From positions 957,741-1,021,740 of the forward strand of contig NZ_VRTZ01000001.1 of NCBI RefSeq assembly GCF_008017545.1: DNA of 64,000 bases, given 5' to 3'. Under the pieces are notes generated by a model. It was not told the origin of the DNA. It did no database searches and was given only the letters and a program-made list of their open reading frames with translations. The first letter of the stretch is position 1. Every line of letters begins with the position of its first letter. Below, one piece after another: positions 48,880-57,194 of this stretch. Source of the stretch: Homoserinibacter sp. GY 40078 (GTDB taxonomy: Bacteria; Actinomycetota; Actinomycetes; Actinomycetales; Microbacteriaceae). A program made the position numbers and the translations under genes.

Positions 48880-49845
48880 ATGGTGAAGAAGTGGATGACA
48901 GCAGCGGCATCATTGGCCGTGGCGGCCCTGGCTCTCGCGGGATGCTCGTCCGGCGATGACCCGAACGGCGGTGATGACACGGTCGAGGTCGGGATCATCA
49001 CCTTCTCGGCGACAGACGTAGCCGTCAACAATCTGGTGCGTGGCGCCGAGGAGCAGGCGGAGGCGCTCGGGTACACGACCTCAGTCGTGGACTCGAACGG
49101 CAGCGTCGACCAGGCCAACACCGCGATGCAGAACCTCGCGCAGAAGGGCGTCGACGCGATCCTCGTGACGGTGTGGCCGTCGTCGGCCCTCGCCTCCGGT
49201 CTCGCGAGCGCCAGCGCCGCGGGCATCCCGGTGGTCACCCTCGGCGGAGGCCTTGCCGACGGGGTGAAGCTCTCGGTCGACGACTCCCTCAACGAGCCGG
49301 TCGCCGAATACGTCATGGGGAAGATCCAGCCCGGAGCCGACGTGCTGAAGCTGACATACCGCTCCGGACGCCCGTGCCAGCTTCGCGAGGACGCTTTCGA
49401 TGCCGCCGTCGCTGACCAGAATTACACGGTGACGCAGCAGGAGGTCACGATCCCCGGCCAGGTCGAGTCCTCGCAGGCCGCGACAGTCGCCTGGCTGGCC
49501 GCGAATCAGGTGGCCCCCGGGACCAGTGCCATCTGGACATGCTGGGACGACTCGGCCCTCGGCGCGATCGCCGGCCTCAAGCAGCAGGGACTCGAGCCCG
49601 GAGACGTCTTGGTGACCGGTACGAACGGCACGAAGGAGGCGCTCACCGCGATCCAGGAGGGGTGGCTCACGGTCACGCTCTGGATCGATCACTACGGGGC
49701 GGGCAAGCAGCTCGTCGACGGCATTCAGGAGATCCTCGCGGCTGGCGACGGCTGGGAGGACAAGGAGATCGAGGCGAACTACGAGATCGTCGATGCCTCG
49801 AACGTCGACCAGTTCATCGCCGATCACCCCGAGATCACGGGCTGA
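48880..49845 (+). CDS. sugar-type ABC substrate-binding lipoprotein
   Basis: A 321-residue lipoprotein of the RbsB/LsrB-type periplasmic binding family (Peripla_BP_4). A signal peptide ends at LAGC (Cys about residue 23). The mature domain starts VEVGIITFSATDVAVNNLVRGAEEQA and has the family segments NLAQKGVDAILVTVWPSS and WDDSALGAIAGLKQQGL. A perfect AAGGAGGA sets the ATG. It is the first gene of a nine-gene operon; a stem-loop before the next gene may keep its own message abundant. Ligand unknown, probably a sugar or polyol. Confidence 0.9.
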   Translation: MVKKWMTAAASLAVAALALAGCSSGDDPNGGDDTVEVGIITFSATDVAVNNLVRGAEEQAEALGYTTSVVDSNGSVDQANTAMQNLAQKGVDAILVTVWPSSALASGLASASAAGIPVVTLGGGLADGVKLSVDDSLNEPVAEYVMGKIQPGADVLKLTYRSGRPCQLREDAFDAAVADQNYTVTQQEVTIPGQVESSQAATVAWLAANQVAPGTSAIWTCWDDSALGAIAGLKQQGLEPGDVLVTGTNGTKEALTAIQEGWLTVTLWIDHYGAGKQLVDGIQEILAAGDGWEDKEIEANYEIVDASNVDQFIADHPEITG

Positions 49846-49857
49846 CACCGAACGCTG

Positions 49858-49887
49858 GGGCCGGCCTCTCGGAACGGGGGCCGGCCC
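49858..49887 (+). terminator. intra-operon stem-loop after the binding-protein gene
   Basis: A 9-bp stem (GGGCCGGCC at 49858 with its complement at 49879-49887) and 12-base loop lie in the 58-base gap. Such hairpins after binding-protein genes commonly attenuate read-through or protect the upstream message. Confidence 0.6.
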
Positions 49888-49903
49888 AGTGCAGGAGAGC
49901 ATC

Positions 49904-51448
49904 ATGACCATTGATGACGCCCCGGGTTCCGCGGGTTCGGAAGAGCTGATCCGCGTGAGGGGGCTCCACAAGCAGTACGGTGCCGTCCACGCGCTCCGCG
50001 GTGTCGATCTCGCGGTCCGCCCCGGAGAGGTTCACGGCCTCGTGGGTGCCAACGGCGCCGGGAAGTCGACGCTGATCAGGATCCTCGCCGGGCTGGAGCG
50101 CCCCGACGCGGGAACGATCCAGGTGCGCGGCGAGATTGTTCGAATCCGCACCACCGACGACGCCACCGATCACGGCTTCAGCTTCATCCACCAGGAGCTG
50201 AACCTCATCCCCGACTTCACCGTGCTCCAGAACCTCGTCCTCGGTCGCGAGCAGAACGTCGGTGGCTTCCTCAGGCGGAACGCGATGCGACGCAAGGCTC
50301 AGCGAGTGTCAGAGGAGCTCTCGTTCGGCTTCTCGCTCGACGTGAAGACACGAGATCTCAGCGTTCCGGACCAGTGGCTCGTCTCGATCGGGCGTGCTCT
50401 CGTCAACGATGCGCGGCTGATCGTGATGGACGAGCCGACGGCGTCGCTGTCGGCGGAGGAGACCTCTCGTCTCTACGCGATCATCGAGCAGCTCAGTGCC
50501 GCCGGTGTCGCCATCCTCTACGTGTCTCACCGACTCGACGAGGTGGTGCGCCTGTGCGACACCGTCACCGTCTTCAAGGACGGTTCCGTCGTCGCCGAAC
50601 TGGCGGGAGAGACGTTGACGAAAGACGAACTCGTGCGCCACATCGTCGGCCGCTCGCTCGAGGGCACCTCCGCGGTGTCCGCAGGGGGATCTGATGCGGG
50701 CGAGGTCGTGCTGGCGATCCAGGACCTGGTGCAGCTGCCTTCGGTGCGGGGCATGTCGCTCACCGTGCGACGCGGCGAAGTGGTCGGGATCGCGGGCCTC
50801 GTCGGGTCCGGGAGGACCGAACTCGCGAAGCTCATCTTCGGGGAGACCCGCCCGGACTCGGGAACCATGGAATACCGCGGGGCGCCCCACCAGCCGCGCT
50901 CGTGCGCGGAAAGCATCGCGCGAGGGATCGCGCTGGTGCCGGAGGAGCGCCGAGCCGAGGGTGTGCTCCTTGAGAAGAGCATCGCCTTCAACCTCACGCT
51001 CCCGGCTCTACGGCGATTCCAGATCTCTCCCTGGTTCCCGCTGCTTCGGATGGGCGCCGTTCAGGAGCGGGCTCGCGAGGTGGCACGACAGTTCACGGTG
51101 AAGCTGAACTCGGTCGCCGACCGTGTCGACACACTGAGCGGCGGCAACCAGCAGAAGGTCGTGATGGGCAAGTGGTTCACTGCCGGTCGCGTCGATCTGC
51201 TCATCCTCGACGAGCCCACCAAGGGCGTCGATGTCGGGGCTCGTGCGGAGATCTACCGAGCGATCAGACAGTTCGCGAGCGAGGGGATGGCGGTGCTCGT
51301 CATCTCCTCCGAATTCGATGAATTGACCATCTGCGATCGCGTGGTCGTGATGGTCGAAGGACACGATGTCGGCGATGTCGCCGGCGATCAGATCAGCGAG
51401 GAGTACCTCCTCGAGATGTGCTATGCGAAAGGCGTGCAGGACAAATGA
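49904..51448 (+). CDS. sugar ABC transporter ATP-binding protein (two ABC domains)
   Basis: A 514-residue RbsA/LsrA-like protein with two ATPase domains in tandem. The first has Walker A GANGAGKST and Walker B RLIVMDEPTASLS, but its signature region reads LSVPDQWLVSIGRAL instead of the usual LSVxxxQ. The second lacks a proper Walker A (GLVGSGRTE), as is usual in this family, and keeps LSGGNQQK and LLILDEPTKGVDVG. GCAGGAG sets the ATG at 49904. It overlaps the permease start (ATGA) and powers uptake with it. Confidence 0.92.
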   Translation: MTIDDAPGSAGSEELIRVRGLHKQYGAVHALRGVDLAVRPGEVHGLVGANGAGKSTLIRILAGLERPDAGTIQVRGEIVRIRTTDDATDHGFSFIHQELNLIPDFTVLQNLVLGREQNVGGFLRRNAMRRKAQRVSEELSFGFSLDVKTRDLSVPDQWLVSIGRALVNDARLIVMDEPTASLSAEETSRLYAIIEQLSAAGVAILYVSHRLDEVVRLCDTVTVFKDGSVVAELAGETLTKDELVRHIVGRSLEGTSAVSAGGSDAGEVVLAIQDLVQLPSVRGMSLTVRRGEVVGIAGLVGSGRTELAKLIFGETRPDSGTMEYRGAPHQPRSCAESIARGIALVPEERRAEGVLLEKSIAFNLTLPALRRFQISPWFPLLRMGAVQERAREVARQFTVKLNSVADRVDTLSGGNQQKVVMGKWFTAGRVDLLILDEPTKGVDVGARAEIYRAIRQFASEGMAVLVISSEFDELTICDRVVVMVEGHDVGDVAGDQISEEYLLEMCYAKGVQDK

Positions 51449-52434
51449 CCCTCACAGACACACAGCGCCGCAGCCCCGGTTCCCGGCTGCTGCCGTTCGT
51501 CGCGAAGTACGGCACCTTGGTCGTGCTCGTCTCGATGATCATCGGGCTGTCGATCGCGGCGCCGAGATCGTTCGCGACTCCGGACAACTTCCTGAACATC
51601 CTGAGCCAGATCTCGCTGACCGCGATCATCGCCGCGGGTCTCACCTTGCCGCTCGCCGTCGGTGAGTTCGACCTGAGCGTCGGATATCAGGCGAGCCTCG
51701 GTGGAGTGCTCGTCGTGGGACTGATCACGCGGCAAGGACTCCCGATCCCCGTCGCCATCGGCGTGGTCGTGCTCGTGGGTGCACTGATCGGCGTCGTCAA
51801 CGGTCTCGTCGTCACCAAGCTCGGAGTGAACGCACTCGTGGCGACACTCGGCACGGGAACGATCGTCGTCGGACTCAACTACGCGTACTCGGGCGGGATC
51901 CCAGTGGCCGGCCTCGATGCGTTCCCCGAGTTCACAGCGATCGCGCAGGGGAAGATCGGGGGGCTCTCCAACACGGTCCTCATCATGGCGGGGGTCCTCG
52001 CGATTCTCTGGATCGTCCTGAACCGGACCGTGCTCGGGCAGCACATCCAGGCGGTGGGCGGCAACCGCCATGCCGCCCGCCTCGCGGGGGTTCGCGTCGA
52101 TCGGGTGCGCATCGCCGCGTTCGCCATCGCGGGTGTCTGCGCTGTGATCGCCGGACTCCTTCTCGCGTCGCGCGTCGGCAGCGGTCAGATCACCGCGGGT
52201 GACGGCTATCTTCTGAACTCCTTCGCTGCGGTATTCCTCGGATCCGCCGCGCTTCGCGACGGCGAGTTCCACATCCTCGGAACCTTCATCGGTGTCCTCA
52301 CGGTCGGCGTCGGCTTCAACGGTCTCGCGATCCTCGGTGCGCCGACCTTCGTCCAGTTCCTCTTCTCGGGGGGTCTGCTCATCATGGCCGTCGCGCTCAG
52401 CACGGTCGCCCGGCGATACGCGGTCAAGCGATGA
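51445..52434 (+). CDS. sugar ABC transporter permease
   Basis: A 329-residue RbsC-type permease with about eight to ten helices. The segments AAGLTLPLAVGEFDLSVGYQ and VNGLVVTKLGVNALVATLGTG and the coupling loop TVLGQHIQAVGGNRHAARLAGV are diagnostic. Only one permease gene is present, so the channel should be a homodimer. Start and stop overlap the neighbours by ATGA junctions. Confidence 0.92.
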   Translation: MTLTDTQRRSPGSRLLPFVAKYGTLVVLVSMIIGLSIAAPRSFATPDNFLNILSQISLTAIIAAGLTLPLAVGEFDLSVGYQASLGGVLVVGLITRQGLPIPVAIGVVVLVGALIGVVNGLVVTKLGVNALVATLGTGTIVVGLNYAYSGGIPVAGLDAFPEFTAIAQGKIGGLSNTVLIMAGVLAILWIVLNRTVLGQHIQAVGGNRHAARLAGVRVDRVRIAAFAIAGVCAVIAGLLLASRVGSGQITAGDGYLLNSFAAVFLGSAALRDGEFHILGTFIGVLTVGVGFNGLAILGAPTFVQFLFSGGLLIMAVALSTVARRYAVKR

Positions 52435-53117
52435 GCGGGCTGCCGGCGGAGGTGGACGAGGCGCGTGCCGAGGTCGTCCACTTCGCTCGCCGTATGGTGA
52501 CGGATCGGCTGGTCCGAGGAACCTCGGGCAACATCTCCCGACGGGTCGGTCAGTTTGTGGCCATCACTCCCGGTGCCGTCGAGTACGACGTGCTGACCGA
52601 CGAGGACGTCGTCGTCATGACCGTCGGCGGCGATCGGGTCGCGGGTCGACGAAACCCCTCATCGGAGACGCCTCTGCATCTGGGAATCTATCGCCGGACG
52701 CCCGCATCGGCCGTGGTCCACACCCACTCGACCTTCGCGACCGTCGTCGGGGTGGTCGCCGAGGAACTGCCGAGCGTGCATTACATGACCGCGTCGATGG
52801 GGCCGGGCGCCGTGCCCGTCGTGCCGTACTCCCGCTACGGCTCCGAGGAGCTCGCTCGCTCGGTCGGGGAGGCGCTGGCAGATCGCTCGGCCGTCCTCAT
52901 GGGCAACCACGGGGCCGTCGCCCATGGAGCGAGCCTGCTCCAGGCCTACAACCGGGCACAGAACCTGGAGTGGATGTGTGAGGTCTTCGTGAACTCGATG
53001 TCGATCGGCGCCCCCCGGCTGCTCGGAGACGCCGAGATCGGGATGGTCGCCGAGCGCATGAGGACGCGCGGCTACCTGGGCTCGGTAGAACCGATCGGAG
53101 AGGGGGAAGCCCGGTGA
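52431..53117 (+). CDS. class II aldolase/adducin-family protein
   Basis: A 228-residue zinc-dependent class II aldolase related to L-fuculose-1-phosphate aldolase and AraD epimerase. The phosphate-binding GTSGNISR, the catalytic Glu in NPSSETPLHLG, the zinc His pair in VVHTHSTFA and the third His in LMGNHGAVAHG are all present. It could cleave a ketose phosphate into dihydroxyacetone phosphate plus an aldehyde, or decarboxylate a 3-oxo acid phosphate as OtnC does. The FGGY kinase two genes on would provide its phosphorylated substrate and the aldehyde dehydrogenase could take its product. Confidence 0.9.
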   Translation: MSGLPAEVDEARAEVVHFARRMVTDRLVRGTSGNISRRVGQFVAITPGAVEYDVLTDEDVVVMTVGGDRVAGRRNPSSETPLHLGIYRRTPASAVVHTHSTFATVVGVVAEELPSVHYMTASMGPGAVPVVPYSRYGSEELARSVGEALADRSAVLMGNHGAVAHGASLLQAYNRAQNLEWMCEVFVNSMSIGAPRLLGDAEIGMVAERMRTRGYLGSVEPIGEGEAR

Positions 53118-54091
53118 CGACCATCCTGATCACGGCGCCGTTCGATGGCGCCCAGCTCGACCGACTGCGCGAGATCGCGACCGTCGTATACCGTCCGTGG
53201 ACCCCACTCGGTCGTCCGCACTCCGAGGAAGAGCTCGGGGCGATGCTCGCCGAGACCGGGGCGAATGTGCTCGTGGTGGAGCTCGATCCCGTCGGCGCGC
53301 ACACGATCGCGAACGCGAGTCTGGAGATCATCGGCGGATGCCGCGCGCGGCTCGTCAACATCGACGTCGAGGCAGCGCAGGCGGCGGGCATCGTGGTGCT
53401 CCACACTCCGGGACGGAACGCTCATGCGGTCGCCGAGTATGTGGTGGCGATGATGGTCGTCCTGATGCGCAACATCGTTCCATCGACCGACTTCGTGCTC
53501 GGGGACGCCTGGCAGCAAGGCGATCGACCGTATCTGCGCTTCCGGGGCGACGAGCTCGGCGGCCGTACGGTCGTGTTCCACGGCTATGGGGCGGTCCCGC
53601 GCGTGGTCACCGAGCTGCTGCGTCCTTACCGGTGCCGGCTGATCGCCGTCGACCCGTTCGTCGATCCGAGTTCGCTGCCGGCCGGAGTGGAAGCGATGAC
53701 GGCCGAGGAGGCGTACCCCATCGCGGACGTCCTGTCCGTGCACCTGCCCGTGGCGAGGGCGACCGAGCGCCTCATCGATGCCCGCCTGTTGTCGCTCCTG
53801 CCGACATCGGCGCGGGTGATCAACAGTGCGCGGGCGGCGGTCATGGACTACGACGCCCTGGCCGACGCCCTCTCGACGGGAAGAATCGCGGGTGCGGCCC
53901 TCGACGTCCTGCGGGACGAACCGCTCGGAGAGCGTGATCGCGCGCTCGTATCACTCCCCAACGTCGTGGTGACACCGCACATCGCCGGCGCGAGCCATCA
54001 GGTCGAGCAGCACCACTCCCGGCTGATGGCGGACGCTCTGATCGCGGCCATCCGAGACGAGCCGCTCCCGGCAGGTGCGCGTGTCGAGTGA
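53114..54091 (+). CDS. D-isomer-specific 2-hydroxyacid dehydrogenase family protein
   Basis: A 325-residue NAD(P)-dependent oxidoreductase of the phosphoglycerate dehydrogenase-like family. The Rossmann motif is HGYGAVPRVV rather than the usual GLGxIG, keeping G-x-G but with Pro after the third turn residue. The catalytic Arg (VINSARAAVMDYDAL), Glu (LDVLRDEPLGE) and His (TPHIAGASH) regions are recognisable. It starts with GTG inside the aldolase stop. Substrate probably a 2-hydroxy or 2-oxo acid of the pathway. Confidence 0.87.
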   Translation: MTTILITAPFDGAQLDRLREIATVVYRPWTPLGRPHSEEELGAMLAETGANVLVVELDPVGAHTIANASLEIIGGCRARLVNIDVEAAQAAGIVVLHTPGRNAHAVAEYVVAMMVVLMRNIVPSTDFVLGDAWQQGDRPYLRFRGDELGGRTVVFHGYGAVPRVVTELLRPYRCRLIAVDPFVDPSSLPAGVEAMTAEEAYPIADVLSVHLPVARATERLIDARLLSLLPTSARVINSARAAVMDYDALADALSTGRIAGAALDVLRDEPLGERDRALVSLPNVVVTPHIAGASHQVEQHHSRLMADALIAAIRDEPLPAGARVE

Positions 54092-55526
54092 GACGAGCGC
54101 GACCGTCGTCATCGACGTCGGCTCCGGCTCCACTCGAGTCGGACTGGTGGATGGTTCGGGAACCCTCCTCAACGTATGGCGATTGCGCGTGCCGCTGCCG
54201 GTGCGGCCGAGCGCCCTCGGCCACGACGAGATCGGTCTCGAGGAGGTCCGAGATCGGGTGCGTGATCTGCTCGACGAGTGCGCGCGATTCTGCGCCGAGA
54301 CAGGTGTCACTCCCACGATGGTCACCTGCACGGGCATCCGCTACGCCTTCGTCGCGCTCGAGTCGGACGGCTCGCCGGTGCTGTCCTGGACGAACTCAGA
54401 TCGCTCCGCACACGAGATCGCCAAGGAGCTCGCACGCGCGACGGATGCGCAGACCGCGCTCGTGCTCGGGGGGAGGCCCACCGCTCTCAGCCTCGTCTCG
54501 CGCCTGTCCTCCCTGACATCGCGAGGGCACGTCCCGCATGGCTGGACGATCGTGACGCTGCATTCCTGGGTGCTCATGCAGCTGGGTGCCATCGCCCACT
54601 TCGACATCCTGAGCGCCGCCGACACCCGATCCCTCGACCTCGCCGACGCAACGTGGCGCGAGCCACTGGCCGGTGTCGGGGCGCCATTGGTCGCTCCCGG
54701 CGATGTGGTGGGCTCGATGGGAAGCGAGTGGCCGTGGCAGGGGGTTCCCCTGGCGGCGGCTCCAGGCGACACCTACGCGGCGGTCTTCGCATTCCCGGAT
54801 CTGCGTGAGGGGGACGTGGTGGTCGTCGCCGGAACGACGACCCCCGTCGTCGTGATCACAGACGCGATCCCGGAGCCCGAACCGGCTGCAGCCATCTGGA
54901 GCAGCATCGCGATCGGCGGGCGACGGCGGTGGCTCGGTGAGCGGAACGCCGGCCGAACCGGTCAGGGCATCGAGTGGGCTCGCCATCTCACCCGAACTGA
55001 CGCTGCGGACATCGATGCGGTGGCCTCGTCGGCGCACCCCGGTGCGGGAGGTGTGGCGGTCTATTTGGGGCAGTCCGTCGCTGCACCCACCGACTTCGGC
55101 AACTCGAGCGGCCCCCACGTCGTCTCGCTTCCTGGCCGCGAGATCGCCCAGGCTGACCGGGCCGCGTTGCTGCGGGCGTGTCTCGAGGCAAACGCCTGGG
55201 CCGCTGGGCATCACGCGAACAGCCTGCTCGCGCTCCAGGTGGCTGCCGACCAGCGTGTTCTGGTCTGCGGCGGCCAAGTGCACTCCGACGTGTTCCTGCG
55301 CAGCCTTGCGTTCGCCGTCGATGCGCCCCTGTTCGCGGGCGAACCGGACGCGAGCATCCTCGGATGCGCGCGGATCGCGAGCGGTGCCGGCTCGAGTGCC
55401 GGTGCGGTCGACACGCCGCTCCGCGGCGTCGAGCCCTATCCGCGCTCCGATGATCTCGCGAACGCTCGCGACGGTTGGCTGACGAAGCTGCTGCAAGAGC
55501 GGGAACCGCACGGGGTGGGTCGGTGA
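54081..55526 (+). CDS. FGGY-family carbohydrate kinase (divergent)
   Basis: A 481-residue sugar kinase. The N-terminal phosphate loop is VVIDVGSGSTRVGLVDGSG; the catalytic Asp is in AAPGDTYAAVFA (about residue 235); the C-terminal ATP site has VLVCGGQVHSDVFLRSLAF and GCARIASGAG. The region that usually reads WxDxR is SWTNSDRSAHE, so substrate recognition may differ from known xylulo-, fuculo- or erythritol kinases. GTG at 54081 follows GGCAGG; a GTG two codons earlier is possible. It overlaps the dehydrogenase by 11 bases. Confidence 0.87.
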   Translation: MSSETSATVVIDVGSGSTRVGLVDGSGTLLNVWRLRVPLPVRPSALGHDEIGLEEVRDRVRDLLDECARFCAETGVTPTMVTCTGIRYAFVALESDGSPVLSWTNSDRSAHEIAKELARATDAQTALVLGGRPTALSLVSRLSSLTSRGHVPHGWTIVTLHSWVLMQLGAIAHFDILSAADTRSLDLADATWREPLAGVGAPLVAPGDVVGSMGSEWPWQGVPLAAAPGDTYAAVFAFPDLREGDVVVVAGTTTPVVVITDAIPEPEPAAAIWSSIAIGGRRRWLGERNAGRTGQGIEWARHLTRTDAADIDAVASSAHPGAGGVAVYLGQSVAAPTDFGNSSGPHVVSLPGREIAQADRAALLRACLEANAWAAGHHANSLLALQVAADQRVLVCGGQVHSDVFLRSLAFAVDAPLFAGEPDASILGCARIASGAGSSAGAVDTPLRGVEPYPRSDDLANARDGWLTKLLQEREPHGVGR

Positions 55527-56386
55527 GCGCGCGACCACAACCCGGGCGAGCGGCGGCCGACGAGGTGCCGAGGATCCGTCTCGCGTCAGGCTCCGAGATG
55601 CCGCAGCTAGGGCTTGGGCTCTATGCGATGACCGACGACGAGGCGACGCGGACGATCGAGCGTGCGACGGAGCTCGGGTACCGCGCGTTCGACACCGCGT
55701 CGATCTATCGCAACGAGGCCGGCGTGGGCAGGGGCCTCGCTGGCAGCGGCCTTCCTCGGGATGATGTATTCGTTGCCACGAAGCTGTGGAACGACGATCA
55801 TCCGCGGGATCGTGTTCGCCCGGCCCTGGAGGCCAGCTTGGATCGTCTCGGTCTCGACTACCTCGACCTCTTCCTGATCCACTGGCCAGCCGCCCAGGGC
55901 GGTTCCCGACTCTACCTGGAGGCATGGGAGGAGCTCCTCGGGGCTCGTCGCGACGGGCTCGTCAGGAGCGTCGGCGTGTGCAACTTCGCGGCCGAGCACC
56001 TCGCCGAGATCGACTCGGCCGAACTCGAGGCACCGGAACTCAATCAGGTCGAACTGCATCCTCTCCACCAGCAGCGCGCGTTGCGCACCATGCACCTCGC
56101 GCGAGGGATCGTGACCCAGGCTTGGGCGCCGCTCGCGCGCGGAAAGGCGCTCGCATCTCCTGTGGTCGAGGCGGTCTCCCTCGAGACAGGACGGACGCCG
56201 GCTCAGGTGGTGCTCCGATGGCACCTGCAGTCAGGGTTCTCCGTGATCCCCAAGTCGTCCGATCCGGGACGGCTCGCCGAGAACATGGCGGTGTTCGACT
56301 TCGCGCTCACCCAGGAGCAGATGGATCGCATCGACTCGGCCGAGACGGGCGAGCTGACCGACGTGGCGTTGCTGCGTTTCCTATGA
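55523..56386 (+). CDS. aldo/keto reductase
   Basis: A 287-residue NADPH-type aldo/keto reductase, close to the 2,5-diketo-gluconate reductase group. The catalytic tetrad is visible: Asp and Tyr in FDTASIYRNE, Lys in FVATKLWNDDH and His in LFLIHWP; the coenzyme-binding FSVIPKSSDPGRLAEN follows. The GTG start overlaps the kinase stop (GTGA). It may reduce an aldehyde intermediate or oxidise a polyol. Confidence 0.92.
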   Translation: MSARPQPGRAAADEVPRIRLASGSEMPQLGLGLYAMTDDEATRTIERATELGYRAFDTASIYRNEAGVGRGLAGSGLPRDDVFVATKLWNDDHPRDRVRPALEASLDRLGLDYLDLFLIHWPAAQGGSRLYLEAWEELLGARRDGLVRSVGVCNFAAEHLAEIDSAELEAPELNQVELHPLHQQRALRTMHLARGIVTQAWAPLARGKALASPVVEAVSLETGRTPAQVVLRWHLQSGFSVIPKSSDPGRLAENMAVFDFALTQEQMDRIDSAETGELTDVALLRFL

Positions 56387-56404
56387 CGACATGGAGAGGA
56401 ACCC

Positions 56405-57169
56405 ATGACGATTGAGCAGAGGACGAGAAATTCGGTCGTCGGGCAGATCGCCCTGGTCACCGGCGGCGCCCAGGGGATCGGTCTCGCGACCGCGACCCTC
56501 CTCTCGCAGAACGGGGCGAGGGTGGTGATCGTCGATACGCAGCATTCCAGCGGAGCGGCGAGCGCCGCCGGCATCGGCGCGGGCTTTATCGCCGCGGACG
56601 TGACCGACACATCGGCCGTCGACGACGCCGTCGACGCCGTCTTGTCGGAGTACGGTTCGCTCGACATCGCGGTCAATTGCGCTGGCATCCGGCACTCCTC
56701 CCCGGGCATCTCGATTACCGACGACGACTGGGCGCATGTTCTCGACGTCAACGCGCACGGCGTGCTTCGCGCATGTCGTGCCGAGGGGCGCGTCATGCTC
56801 CAGCAGGGCGGGGGCTCGATCGTGAACATCGCATCGATGTCGGGAAGCATCGTCAACGTGCCGCAGGCGCAGGCGGTCTACAACGCCTCGAAGGCCGCCG
56901 TCATCCTGCTCACCAAGTCGCTCGCCGTCGAATGGGCTCCCTTCGGTGTCCGCGTGAACAGCGTGTCACCGGGCTACGTCGAAACCGCGCTGACCGCCCA
57001 GAGCCGTGCGAACCCGGAGCGCCTCTCCGAGTGGCTGCACCGGACGCCCATGGGTCGAATCGCTCAGCCGGAGGAGATCGCATCCTGTGTCGAGTTCCTC
57101 GCGAGCGATGCGGCTTCGTTCGTGACCGGACACGACCTGCTCGTCGACGGCGGATATACAGCCGCGTGA
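56405..57169 (+). CDS. SDR-family oxidoreductase
   Basis: A 254-residue classical short-chain dehydrogenase. The cofactor motif is TGGAQGIGLA (about residue 19), with an Asp at the end of the second strand (VVIVDTQ) that favours NAD+. The structural motif is NCAG, the catalytic Ser lies in NIASMSGS and Tyr/Lys in YNASKAAV. GGAGAGGAA sets the ATG. In this operon it is a good candidate for oxidising an incoming polyol or sugar. Confidence 0.93.
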   Translation: MTIEQRTRNSVVGQIALVTGGAQGIGLATATLLSQNGARVVIVDTQHSSGAASAAGIGAGFIAADVTDTSAVDDAVDAVLSEYGSLDIAVNCAGIRHSSPGISITDDDWAHVLDVNAHGVLRACRAEGRVMLQQGGGSIVNIASMSGSIVNVPQAQAVYNASKAAVILLTKSLAVEWAPFGVRVNSVSPGYVETALTAQSRANPERLSEWLHRTPMGRIAQPEEIASCVEFLASDAASFVTGHDLLVDGGYTAA

Positions 57170-57194
57170 ATCGGCACAGGGGAAGGGATAGCAG